Below are positions 1 through 9,627 of a stretch of 16,472 nucleotides of DNA, piece after piece. The notes beneath the pieces were generated by a model that saw only the letters and a list, made by a program, of their open reading frames with translations, did no database searches and was not told the origin of the DNA. The DNA is from Bacteroidales bacterium. GTDB taxonomy: Bacteria > Bacteroidota > Bacteroidia > Bacteroidales > UBA932. The DNA lies in assembly GCA_016295245.1 (NCBI GenBank), contig JAEDLO010000033.1:1-16472 (forward strand), read 5' to 3'. The position numbers and the translations under genes are program-made. Every line of letters begins with the position of its first letter. Position 1 is the stretch's first letter.

Positions 1-2032
1 CGCCGCGAAGGAAACCAACGGCAAGCCGAAGATGAAAAAGAAGGTCCACCACTTCGAGTATGACCTGATTACCGGCAAGCTTAGTGAATATGACAAGGAA
101 GAGGACGAGCTGCCGCGCTGGGCAAGCATCTCTCCTGACGGCACGATGGGCGTGTACTCCCGCAACAACAACCTCTTCTGGATGGACAGGGAGAATCTAA
201 AGAAGGCCGCCAAGGACGAAAAGGACTCCACCCTCGTGGAGCACAGGATCACCTCCGACGGCATCACCGATTACGGCTACACGTCGGGGAGCATCTATGG
301 CGACGGCAACAGCCAGACCGACACCACCAAGCGCCAGCGCGCCTATGTCATCTGGTCGCCTGACTCCAGGCATTTCGCCACGGAGAAGACCGACCGCCGC
401 AAGATCAAGAACCTCTGGGTCATCAACGTGCTGAGCAACCCGCGCCCGACGCTTGAGACCTACAAGTACCAGATGCCGGGCGAAGAGGGCGCAGAGAGCG
501 AGCTCTTCGTCTTCTCGATGCCTGACGGAGAGGCAAAGCGCATCCGCTGCTCGGCTTTCAAGGAGCAGATGCTCAACATCGAGACCGCACCGATGACCCA
601 AAAGGAGCGTTACGACAAGCAGCCGGCAAGGAAGTGGCTCGGCGACGACAAGGGCTTCTTTATCTCCAGGGGCTCACGCGATCTCCACAGGATAGACCTC
701 TGTTATGTCAGCCTCGACTCCGACAGCACCAGGACCCTCATCTCCGAGAGGATGAACACCTATATCGAAGAGCGCGACCTCAAGCTCGTGGGCAAGGACA
801 GGATGATATGGTGGTCAGAGCGCAACGGCTGGGCAAACCTCTACCTCTACAAGACTGACGGCACCCTCATCCGCAACCTCACCGAAGGCGCATACCACGT
901 CGAGGACGTGCTCGCCGTGAACGAAAAGGAGGGCTATGTCCTCTTCTCCGCCTGCGGCGTCAACAAGGATGAAAACCCTTACCAGCTGCACACTTACCGC
1001 GTCAGCCTCGAAGGCGGTGCTATACGCCAGCTGGATATGGACGATATGAACGTAGAGGCTACGGCCTGCGATGACGCGAAATATATGGTCGCCAACTGCT
1101 CGAGGGTGGACTATGCGCCTGAGACCTACCTGATTGGTGCCGACGGACGCAGGACCCTGCTCGAACAAGCCGACCTGAGCCTGCTCTACAAGGCCGGCTA
1201 CAAGATGCCCGAGCGCTTCAAGGTCAAGGCCGCCGACGGCGTGACCGACCTCTACGGCGCGATGTACAAGCCGTTCGACTTCGACTCCACCAAGGTGTAT
1301 CCTATCATCGACTACGTCTATCCCGGACCGCAGGTCGAGGGTAACAATATCGCCTGGTCAAAGGGTATGCTGCGCACCGACAGGCTCGCCCAGATCGGCT
1401 TCGTAGTCATCACCGTGGGCAACCGCGGAGGCCATCCGAACCGCTCGAAGTGGTACCACAACTACGGCTACGGCAACCTGCGCGACTATGGCCTCGAAGA
1501 CCAGAAGTACGCCATCCAGCAGCTCGCCTCGCAACACAGCTTCATCGACATCGACCGCGTCGGCATCCACGGCCACTCGGGCGGAGGCTTTATGAGCACG
1601 GCGGCAATGCTCAAATACCCTGATTTCTTCAAGGTGGCTGTATCCTGCGCAGGAAACCACGACAACCGCATCTACAACCGCTGGTGGAGCGAAACCCACC
1701 ACGGCGTCAAGGAAGTGGTTTCAGGGGGCGACACCACCTTCGTTTACCATATCGAGACCAATCCGGAGATTGCCGCCAACCTCAAGGGCCACCTGATGCT
1801 GGTGCACGGCGACATCGACAACAATGTCCACCCTGGCAACACCATACGCGTCGCCAACGCCCTCATCAGGGCTAACAAACGCTTCGATCTGATGATTCTC
1901 CCGGGCCAGAGGCACGGATTCACGGATATGAACGAGTACTTCTTCTACCGGATGGCGGATTACTTCTCGGAATGGCTCCTCAAGGAGAGCGAAAGGGAAG
2001 AAGTTGACATCCCTTATCTGAACAACGACTAG
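1..2032 (+). CDS. S9 family serine peptidase, dipeptidyl-peptidase IV type (5'-partial)
   Basis: The reading frame is open to the left edge (the codon frame begins at base 2), so the true start lies upstream; the first in-window ATG at 32 is probably internal. Residue numbers here count from that ATG. The N-terminal part, up to about residue 390, looks like the DPPIV_N beta-propeller (repeated blade-like segments with WSPDSR and WSERNGWANLYLY). The C-terminal alpha/beta-hydrolase carries the triad Ser516 (GHSGGG), Asp596 (HGDIDNNVH) and His628 (GQRHGF). The Ser-Asp and Ser-His spacings of 80 and 112 nearly match the 78 and 110 of human DPP4. Family members cleave X-Pro or X-Ala dipeptides from peptide N-termini in the periplasm or at the cell surface. 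Any signal peptide would be outside the window. The exact substrate cannot be read from the sequence. The stop overlaps the stop of the convergent DUF554 gene. Confidence 0.9.
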   Translation, partial: AAKETNGKPKMKKKVHHFEYDLITGKLSEYDKEEDELPRWASISPDGTMGVYSRNNNLFWMDRENLKKAAKDEKDSTLVEHRITSDGITDYGYTSGSIYGDGNSQTDTTKRQRAYVIWSPDSRHFATEKTDRRKIKNLWVINVLSNPRPTLETYKYQMPGEEGAESELFVFSMPDGEAKRIRCSAFKEQMLNIETAPMTQKERYDKQPARKWLGDDKGFFISRGSRDLHRIDLCYVSLDSDSTRTLISERMNTYIEERDLKLVGKDRMIWWSERNGWANLYLYKTDGTLIRNLTEGAYHVEDVLAVNEKEGYVLFSACGVNKDENPYQLHTYRVSLEGGAIRQLDMDDMNVEATACDDAKYMVANCSRVDYAPETYLIGADGRRTLLEQADLSLLYKAGYKMPERFKVKAADGVTDLYGAMYKPFDFDSTKVYPIIDYVYPGPQVEGNNIAWSKGMLRTDRLAQIGFVVITVGNRGGHPNRSKWYHNYGYGNLRDYGLEDQKYAIQQLASQHSFIDIDRVGIHGHSGGGFMSTAAMLKYPDFFKVAVSCAGNHDNRIYNRWWSETHHGVKEVVSGGDTTFVYHIETNPEIAANLKGHLMLVHGDIDNNVHPGNTIRVANALIRANKRFDLMILPGQRHGFTDMNEYFFYRMADYFSEWLLKESEREEVDIPYLNND

Positions 2033-2712
2033 AACAATCCCTTGACAAGATACCACAGGACAGGGACCAAGAGCGCCGGAAGGAAGTTCAGGGTCTTGCA
2101 GTCCTTGATTTTCAGGATGGAAAGTCCTGAAGAAATGATGAGCACCCCTCCTACAATGGACAACTCGCTGACAAGCGGTCCTTGCAGGAGGGTGCTGTCT
2201 GATGCGAGCTTGGCGATAAGATAGAACATCCCCTGCCAGCAGAAGAGCACCGGCGCGGCGAAAATCATCCCTATGCCGTAGGTGGTGGCGAAGACCATCG
2301 AGGTCACCAGGTCGAGGGTGGAGTTGGTGAACAGGAAGGTATTGTCGCCTTTGAGCGCGCTGAGCACGGGGCCGACTATTGAAAAAGTGCCGATGCAGTA
2401 TAGCAGGCAGGCCGTCGTCAGACCCTTCGCGAGGCCCTCGCCGCCCTTGCGCGAAATGAAAGCGTTGACCCTGCCGTCCAGGTCCAGCGCCGTCCCGACC
2501 AGGCCGCCTATGGCCAGACTCAGGATGAAGAGCACGGGGTACTCGCTTTTTGGCATATTGGCTACGAAAGCATTGGCTCCCAAGGCCAGGGAGGCAAGTC
2601 CCATCGCGTTGAAAAGCACTTTGGAATACTTCTCATCAAGGCCCTTCTTGAAGAGGGTTCCGACCAGCGTTCCTATTATGATGCAGGCTGTATTGACTAT
2701 GGTTCCTATCAT
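2029..2712 (-). CDS. DUF554 family integral membrane protein (YqgA-like)
   Basis: The protein has 227 residues and is very hydrophobic, with about seven likely membrane segments (roughly residues 2-21, 33-51, 59-76, 98-117, 132-158, 181-201 and 209-224). The opening MIGTIVNTACIIIGTLVG, the ALDLDGR segment after the third helix and the GTFSIVGP motif are typical of DUF554, whose length is usually 220-240 residues. Members are inner-membrane proteins of unproven function; transport has been suggested, but nothing here shows a substrate. The start is the ATG at 2710-2712, which opens directly with the first membrane helix. It is convergent with the peptidase gene (stops share CTAG) and divergent from the lyase gene across a 90-bp AT-rich gap, so it is probably transcribed alone. 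Confidence 0.85.
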   Translation of the reverse strand: MIGTIVNTACIIIGTLVGTLFKKGLDEKYSKVLFNAMGLASLALGANAFVANMPKSEYPVLFILSLAIGGLVGTALDLDGRVNAFISRKGGEGLAKGLTTACLLYCIGTFSIVGPVLSALKGDNTFLFTNSTLDLVTSMVFATTYGIGMIFAAPVLFCWQGMFYLIAKLASDSTLLQGPLVSELSIVGGVLIISSGLSILKIKDCKTLNFLPALLVPVLWYLVKGLF

Positions 2713-2745
2713 TTTCCTTGAGAAATTTCAAGTAAATATAGGAAT

Positions 2746-2769
2746 TTTGTATAGAAATGTTTAAGTTTG
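2746..2769 (+). promoter_or_regulatory. Candidate Bacteroidetes-type promoter for the lyase gene
   Basis: TAAGTTTG at 2762-2769 is a perfect match to the Bacteroidetes -7 box TAnnTTTG. A TTTG lies at 2746-2749, but only 12 nt upstream instead of the usual 19 or so, so the -33 element is weak. A transcript from here would begin near 2776, leaving a leader of about 27 nt before the ATG at 2803. An in-frame TTG at 2767 lies inside the -7 box and would be upstream of the RNA start, which argues for the ATG as the translation start. Confidence 0.5.
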
Positions 2770-2802
2770 AATAATTATTCAACCCATAATACTAAGACAT
2801 CT

Positions 2803-4251
2803 ATGCCAGTAAAGTTCTACGCTACCGACGAGAAGATTCCTCTCGAGATGCACAAAGTACGTATGATTCAGAAACTTAACCTACTGCCCGTAGAAGAGCG
2901 ACTGAAAAAAATACAGGAGGCTGGAAACAACACCTTCCTCCTCCAGAACAAAGATATCTATCTGGATATGCTGACCGACTCCGGCGTAAACGCAATGTCG
3001 GATCTCCAGACAGCCTCGATGCTCCAGGCTGACGATTCATACGCGGGCAGCGAGACCTTCAACCGCGTCAAGGCGGCAGTCAAGGAAGTGTTCGGCACCG
3101 AAAACGTGCTGCCGGCCCACCAGGGACGAGCCTGCGAGAACATCTTGGCAGAAGCCTACGTGAAGCCGGGTATGGTAGCCCTGATGAACTTCCACTTCAC
3201 AACCACCAAGGCCCACATCACCCGTCTGGGAGGCGAGGTCATCGAGCTCGTCCAGAAGAAGGGCCTCATCCCTCAGAGCGACGACCCGTTCAAGGGCGAT
3301 TTCGACCTCAAGGAACTCAAGGCAACTATTAAGAAATACGGCCCTGAGAAAGTGGCCTTCGTGCGCGTGGAAGCGGGCACCAACCTCATCGGCGGCCAGC
3401 CTGTCAGCCTTGAAAATATGCTGGCGGTAAGCGACATCTGCCACGACTACGGCATCAAGAGCATACTCGACGCCTCCCTGCTCCAGGACAACGTTTACTT
3501 TATGAAGACCAGGGAGCCGCAGTGCAAGTATATGACCACCAAGGAGATATACCATCTGCTTGCAAGCCGCTTCGACATCATCTACTTCTCTGCCCGCAAG
3601 CTCGGCTTCAGCCGCGGAGGCATCATCACCAGCGTAGACCCTAAGTACACCAACGAGATGATGGAATTCATCCCTCTCTACGAGGGCTTCCTCACCTACG
3701 GAGGTATGGAGGTGCGCTCGATGGAGGCGATGGCCCAGGGTCTTCTCGAAAGCCTGGATATGGAATACATCAACCAGGGACCGGAGTTCATCGAGTATCT
3801 GGTCAACGACCTGGACAAATACGGCGTGCCTGTAATCAAGCCTGCCGGCGGCCTTGGAGCCCACCTCGACTGCCAGGCTTTCGTGCCTGAGATGCCGCAC
3901 AACCAGTATCCGGCAGCCGCTGTCGGCGCGGCAATCTACATCGCCGGCGGTATCCGAGGAATGGAGCGTGGTACGGTATCCGAGCAGAGGGAAGAAGACG
4001 GAACCGAGCGTTTCGCCGAACTCGAACTCCAGAGACTTGCCGTTCCGAGACGAGTTTACACCCTCAGTCAGATCAAATACTGCGCGGACCGCGTGAAGTG
4101 GGTTTGGGATAACCGCAATCTCATCGGCGGCCTTGAGTGGACCCTGGAGCCGAAAGTGCTCAGATTCTTCTTCGGCCGCATGAAAGAAATCGGCTACTGG
4201 CAGGAAGAGCTGGTTGAAAAATTCAAGCAGGACTTCGGCGATTCCCTCTAG
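2803..4251 (+). CDS. PLP-dependent beta-eliminating lyase, tyrosine phenol-lyase/tryptophanase family
   Basis: The protein has 482 residues counted from the ATG at 2803; a longer TTG reading (2767) overlaps the promoter and is unlikely. Family hallmarks run throughout: TDSGVNAMSD, PAHQGR, GGQPVS, the Schiff-base lysine Lys266 in SARK, PRRVYT at 415-420 and EPKVLRFF near the end. The enzyme class splits an aromatic amino acid into phenol or indole, pyruvate and ammonia in the cytoplasm. Substrate-pocket residues resemble tyrosine phenol-lyase: Thr133 (TPL Thr124; Asp in tryptophanase), Arg389 in MERG (TPL Arg381) and Phe-Phe at 455-456 (TPL Phe448-449). The N-terminal ERLKKIQEAG is also TPL-like. 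Oddities: the cofactor-contacting Arg that normally follows Asp223 by three residues is Leu226, and the lysine before the PLP lysine is Arg265. Automatic annotation would probably say tryptophanase; the real substrate is uncertain. The gene is monocistronic, with a terminator 24 bp downstream. Confidence 0.85.
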   Translation: MPVKFYATDEKIPLEMHKVRMIQKLNLLPVEERLKKIQEAGNNTFLLQNKDIYLDMLTDSGVNAMSDLQTASMLQADDSYAGSETFNRVKAAVKEVFGTENVLPAHQGRACENILAEAYVKPGMVALMNFHFTTTKAHITRLGGEVIELVQKKGLIPQSDDPFKGDFDLKELKATIKKYGPEKVAFVRVEAGTNLIGGQPVSLENMLAVSDICHDYGIKSILDASLLQDNVYFMKTREPQCKYMTTKEIYHLLASRFDIIYFSARKLGFSRGGIITSVDPKYTNEMMEFIPLYEGFLTYGGMEVRSMEAMAQGLLESLDMEYINQGPEFIEYLVNDLDKYGVPVIKPAGGLGAHLDCQAFVPEMPHNQYPAAAVGAAIYIAGGIRGMERGTVSEQREEDGTERFAELELQRLAVPRRVYTLSQIKYCADRVKWVWDNRNLIGGLEWTLEPKVLRFFFGRMKEIGYWQEELVEKFKQDFGDSL

Positions 4252-4274
4252 TCTGGTGATTTATCCCTTTGAAC

Positions 4275-4310
4275 TTGAGGCTGACTGGGCTCCCGGTCAG
4301 CCTCAATTTT
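4275..4310 (+). terminator. Rho-independent terminator of the lyase gene
   Basis: A perfect 11-bp stem, TTGAGGCTGAC (4275-4285) with GTCAGCCTCAA (4296-4306), has a G/C-rich apex and is followed by TTTT (4307-4310). It lies 24 bp after the lyase stop and upstream of the next promoter, so it separates the two transcription units. Confidence 0.88.
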
Positions 4311-4383
4311 GCCAAAATATGCGTAATTACTTAAATCATAAGCGGGGAAACTGCCTGAATTACACCATTTTCACCACTGATGA

Positions 4384-4414
4384 TTTGATTTACTTAATTA
4401 TTTAATTATATTTG
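4384..4414 (+). promoter_or_regulatory. Bacteroidetes consensus promoter of the acn-icd-gltA operon
   Basis: TTTG at 4384-4387 is followed after 19 nt by TATATTTG at 4407-4414, an exact match to the Bacteroidetes primary-sigma consensus (TTTG, about 19 nt, TAnnTTTG). Transcription should begin near 4421, giving a leader of about 27 nt before the aconitase ATG at 4448. The surrounding DNA is much more AT-rich than the genes. No Shine-Dalgarno sequence is evident before the ATG, as is usual in this phylum. Confidence 0.8.
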
Positions 4415-4447
4415 CGTCTCCTAGGTTAGTTAGTAATAGAAAATTAT

Positions 4448-6639
4448 ATGTACGACGTAGAAATCGTAAAAGATTTTTATTCCGAATTCGGCGCCAAAGT
4501 TGAGCGCGCCCGCAAGGCTTTGGACCGTCCTCTGACGCTCACCGAAAAAATCCTGTATGCCCACCTCTACGACGACAGGGAGATAAGCCCCCTGGGCCGC
4601 TGCACGGATTACGCCAACTTCAGGCCGGACAGGGTTGCAATGCAGGATGCCACCGCACAGATGGCCCTGCTCCAGTTTATGAACGCCGGCAAAGATGCCG
4701 TATGCGTGCCTTCCACCGTCCATTGCGATCATCTGATCTGTGCACACAAGGGTGTTGAAAGCGACCTTCCGGAGGCGCTCAAGACCAACAGCGAGGTTTA
4801 CGACTTCCTCGCATCGGCTTCTGCCCGCTACGGCATCGGCTTCTGGAAACCGGGTGCGGGCATCATCCACCAGATCGTGCTTGAAAACTACGCCTTCCCG
4901 GGCGGAATGATGGTCGGCACCGACTCCCACACCCCCAACGCGGGCGGCTTGGGTATGCTCGCCATCGGCGTGGGCGGCGCGGACGCAGTGGACGTGATGA
5001 CGGGAATGGAGTGGGAGCTCAAGATGCCCAAAATTATCGGCGTGCGCCTCAGCGGCAGGCTGCGCGGATGGACTTCCGCAAAGGACATCATCCTCAAACT
5101 CGCAGGCATCCTGACCACCAAGGGCGCCACAAACGCCATCATCGAGTACTTCGGCCCCGGAGCCTCAACCCTCTCCTGCACCGGCAAGGCAACCTGCTGC
5201 AATATGGGTGCGGAAGTGGGCGCGACGACCTCCGTCTTCCCTTTCGACAGCTCGATGGCGCACTACCTCGCCTCGACCGGACGCGAAATCGTAGCCGAGC
5301 TCGCGACGGAAAACGCCGTCAACCTCAGAGCCGACAACGAAGTGCTCGCCGAGCCTGAGAAGTACTACGACCGCATCATCGACATCGATCTTACAACCCT
5401 TGAACCGCGCTACAACGGCCCTTTCACCCCGGACGCCGCACACATCGCCAGGGAGATGAAGGACGAAATCAAGGGCTGCAACTACCCCGAGAAGGTGGAG
5501 GTAAGCCTCATCGGCTCCTGCACCAACTCCTCTTACCAGGACCTCTCAAGGGCCGCTTCCGTTGCGCGCCAGGCCCTGGAAGCAGGTCTCAAGCCGGTTG
5601 CCCAGCTCATCGTCAACCCGGGCAGCGAGCGCATCAAGGCGACTGCCGAGCGTGACGGCATACTCCAGACCCTCAAGGACGCCGGCGCAGTCATTATGAC
5701 CAACGCCTGCGGACCGTGCATCGGCCAGTGGAAGCGCATCACCGACGACCCGACTGCGCACAACTCCATAGTCACCACCTTTAACCGCAACTTCGCCAAG
5801 CGCGCGGATGGCAACCCGAACACCCACGCCTTCATCGTCTCACCTGAGATGGCCGTAGCGGTGGCCTTCGCCGGCAAGCTGGGCTTCGACCCGGCGGCCG
5901 ACAGCATCGGCGAGTTCAAGTTCCACGCCCCTGAAGGCAATGACCTCCCTCTCGAGGGCTTCGCGCCTTACGAGGAAGGCTATGTAGCCCCTCAGGCAGG
6001 AAGCCCAGATCCTGTAATCCGCCCGGACAGCGAGCGCATCCAGAAGCTCAAGGCCTTCGAGCCATGGAACGGCGAGGACTTCATTTCGCTTCCGCTGCTG
6101 ATCAAGACCAAGGGCAAGTGCACCACCGACCACATCTCGATGGCCGGCCCGTGGCTGAAGTACCGCGGCCACCTGGAGAACATCTCCGAAAACCTGCTGA
6201 TGGGCGCAGTTGACGCCTTCAGCGGCGAGACAGGCCCGGTTGCACCGCTTGCAAGGAAATACAGGGACGAGGGAACGGGGAGCATCGTCATCGCCGAGGA
6301 TAACTACGGCGAGGGCTCGAGCCGCGAGCACGCAGCGATGGAGCCGCGCTTCCTGGGCGTCAAGGCCATCCTGGCCAAGAGTTTCGCCCGCATCCACGAG
6401 ACCAACCTCAAGAAGCAGGGCGTGCTGGCGCTCACCTTCTGCGACCCTGACGACTACGACAAGGTACGCAAGGGCGATGTCATCGACGTCATCTGCTCAA
6501 CCATCACCCCGGGAGGCCGCATCGCCGTCATCCTCCACCACGACGACGGCAAGAGCGAGACCATCTGGGCAAACCACACATACAACGAACAGCAGATCCG
6601 CTGGTTCAAGGCGGGTTCTGCCCTCAACAGCCTGAAATA

Positions 6640-6640
<1 letters not shown>
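4448..6640 (+). CDS. acn: Aconitate hydratase (mitochondrial-type aconitase)
   Basis: The 730-residue protein interconverts citrate and isocitrate through cis-aconitate in the cytoplasm, using a [4Fe-4S] cluster. Its three cluster cysteines are Cys358 (GSCTNSSYQD), Cys421 and Cys424 (ACGPCIGQ), the same numbers as in mature pig mitochondrial aconitase. The swivel domain is C-terminal, with the substrate-binding GSSREHAAMEPR and the following KSFARIHETNLKKQG. Length and motifs fit the mitochondrial-type group and not the longer AcnA/IRP or AcnB types. The start ATG sits just downstream of a consensus promoter. Its TAA stop shares its final A with the ATG of icd (TAATG), implying translational coupling. 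Together with icd and gltA it makes 2-oxoglutarate for glutamate synthesis. Confidence 0.96.
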
Positions 6641-7788
<1,148 letters not shown>

Positions 7789-7792
7789 CCTT

Positions 7793-9151
7793 ATGCTGAG
7801 CAAGACAAGAAAAGACTACCTGGTCTATAAGCTGTCGGACCAGATGAAGAGCTGTACCAAAATTGACGCACAACTGTTCAAAAAGATGGACGTCAAGAGG
7901 GGTCTGCGCAACGAAGACGGAACCGGCGTGCTCGCCGGCCTGACCAACATAGGCGATGTAGTCGGCTACCGCAGGGACGCCGAGGGCCAGCTGCAGCCTA
8001 CCGAAGGCAAGCTCTTCTTCAGGGGCTACGAGGTTGCGGACATCGTTGACGCCATCCTCAAGGAGGGGCGCTTCGGCTTCGAGGAAGTAGCCTATCTGCT
8101 GCTCTCCGGAAGGCTTCCCGACAAGGACGAGCTGTCGGATTTCAAGGAGCTCATCTGCGACAATATGCCGCTCGAACACCAGACCATCCTCCACATCATC
8201 GAACTCGAAGGCGAGGACATAATGAACATCCTTGCCAGGAGCGTTCTGGAGTTCTACACCTTCGACGACAATCCGGACGACACCTCGAGGGAGAACCTGA
8301 TGAGGCAGAGCATAGAGCTTACTTCAAAGTTCCCGACAACCATCGCATACGCCTACAATATGTTCAGGCACAAGAAGTTGGGCAGAACCCTCCACCTTCG
8401 CCATCCGAAGGAGGGCCTGTCTCTGGCGGAGAATTTCCTCTATATGCTCAAGGGGCCGGACTACACCCAGCTCGAGGCCAGAACCCTCGACCTGATGCTC
8501 ATTCTTCACGCCGAGCACGGCGGAGGTAACAACTCCACCTTCACCGTCAGGGTGACTTCCTCCACCGGCACAGACACCTATTCTTCGATTGCCGCCGGCA
8601 TAGGCTCGCTCAAGGGCCCGAAGCACGGTGGAGCCAACATCAAGGTCAGCGATATGGTCCAGCACCTGCGCAACACCATCAAGAACTGGGAGGACGAAGA
8701 TGAAATCGGAGAGTATCTGACCAAAATCCTCAACAAGGAGGCCTACGACGGCACCGGCCTCATCTACGGCATAGGCCACGCCGTCTATACCCTCTCCGAC
8801 CCGCGTGCGGTGCTTCTCAAGAAGATGGCCCGCGAGCTTGCCGCCGAGAAGGGCAGGATGTACGAGTTCGAGTTCCTCGAGAGGCTTGAGAAGGTCGCCA
8901 TCGAGACCATTTACAAAGTCAAGGGCAAGGGCAAGACCCTCTGCGCAAACGTGGACTTCTATTCGGGCTTCGTATATGATATGATAGGCATCAGCAGGGA
9001 GATCTACACTCCGCTGTTTGCAATGTCCAGAATCGTCGGCTGGTGCGCCCACCGCAACGAAGAGCTCAATTTCGAGGGACGCAGAATAATAAGACCGGCA
9101 TACCGCTGCGCAACAGAAGAGCGCAACTATATACCGATCTCGAAGAGATAA
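7793..9151 (+). CDS. gltA: Citrate synthase
   Basis: The 452-residue protein condenses oxaloacetate with acetyl-CoA to citrate, the first step of the pathway whose next two enzymes are encoded just upstream. Catalytic residues are visible: His242 in LHAEHGGGNNSTF, His329 in GIGHAVYTLSDPR and Asp388 in NVDFYSG; GPKHGGAN is also present. GHAV and the GGN after the active-site His resemble the eukaryotic form (GYGHAV, DHEGGN) more than the E. coli form (GHRV, DHEQN). A 2-methylcitrate synthase activity cannot be excluded from sequence, but the acn-icd context favours citrate. The start follows the icd stop by four bases, without a clear ribosome binding site. A terminator lies 23 bp after the stop, inside queF. 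Confidence 0.95.
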   Translation: MLSKTRKDYLVYKLSDQMKSCTKIDAQLFKKMDVKRGLRNEDGTGVLAGLTNIGDVVGYRRDAEGQLQPTEGKLFFRGYEVADIVDAILKEGRFGFEEVAYLLLSGRLPDKDELSDFKELICDNMPLEHQTILHIIELEGEDIMNILARSVLEFYTFDDNPDDTSRENLMRQSIELTSKFPTTIAYAYNMFRHKKLGRTLHLRHPKEGLSLAENFLYMLKGPDYTQLEARTLDLMLILHAEHGGGNNSTFTVRVTSSTGTDTYSSIAAGIGSLKGPKHGGANIKVSDMVQHLRNTIKNWEDEDEIGEYLTKILNKEAYDGTGLIYGIGHAVYTLSDPRAVLLKKMARELAAEKGRMYEFEFLERLEKVAIETIYKVKGKGKTLCANVDFYSGFVYDMIGISREIYTPLFAMSRIVGWCAHRNEELNFEGRRIIRPAYRCATEERNYIPISKR

Positions 9152-9165
9152 TTCAGATTAACTTT

Positions 9166-9624
9166 TTACTGATGACTCGCGAAGCGCTGCTCCGCGAGTT
9201 TTTCGTATTTGGTCCCCGGACGGCCGTAATTGGCGTATGGGTAGATGGAGATGCCTCCGCGAGGGGTGAACAGTCCCGTGACCTCGATGTACTTCGGGTC
9301 CATAAGGGCGATCAGGTCCTTCATTATCTTGTTGACGCAGTCCTCGTGGAAGTCGCCGTGGTTGCGGAAACTGAAGAGGTAGAGCTTGAGGCTCTTGCTC
9401 TCCACCATCTTGACGTCGGGGATGTAGCTGATGCGGATTTCAGCGAAGTCCGGCTGGCCAGTGATGGGACAGAGGCTTGTGAACTCCGGACAGTTGAATC
9501 TCACCCAATAGTCATTGTCCGGGTGCTTGTTGACGAAGGTCTCAAGCACCTCGGGGGCGTAGTCACTTTTGTATTCGGTCTTGCTTCCAAGGGCCTGGAG
9601 GCCGTCTTTCTGCCTGTCTTCCAT
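9166..9624 (-). CDS. queF: NADPH-dependent 7-cyano-7-deazaguanine (preQ0) reductase QueF
   Basis: The 152-residue, single-domain QueF reduces the nitrile of preQ0 to preQ1, the base inserted into tRNA on the way to queuosine. Visible signatures are the nucleophile Cys52 in FTSLCPITGQPDF, with Asp59 as the likely proton donor, the family motif ESKSLKLY at 75-82 (NADPH binding) and His93-Glu94 in NHGDFHED for substrate binding. The length fits the short B. subtilis-type (YkvM) subfamily, not the two-domain E. coli type. It starts three bases after the pheS stop, so it is co-transcribed with pheS. Other queuosine genes are not in the window. Its last codons contain the terminator hairpin of the opposing gltA operon. 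Confidence 0.95.
   Translation of the reverse strand: MEDRQKDGLQALGSKTEYKSDYAPEVLETFVNKHPDNDYWVRFNCPEFTSLCPITGQPDFAEIRISYIPDVKMVESKSLKLYLFSFRNHGDFHEDCVNKIMKDLIALMDPKYIEVTGLFTPRGGISIYPYANYGRPGTKYEKLAEQRFASHQ
9175..9203 (+). terminator. Rho-independent terminator of acn-icd-gltA, inside queF
   Basis: ACTCGCG (9175-9181) pairs with CGCGAGT (9193-9199), an inner AGC/GCT stem (9183-9185 with 9189-9191) closes the loop, and five Ts follow (9199-9203) on the plus strand. It begins 23 bp after the gltA stop. The whole element is also coding sequence for the last residues of the convergent queF. Confidence 0.75.
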
Positions 9625-9627
9625 CGC

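Noticed and set aside
2767..2802. A TTG start giving the lyase 12 extra residues.
   Set aside because: The TTG lies within the predicted -7 box, the extra residues are not family-like, and the ATG at 2803 gives the expected length.
3037..3900. A 287-codon minus-strand frame inside the lyase gene.
   Set aside because: It has no recognisable motif or promoter and lies wholly antisense to a well-supported enzyme gene.
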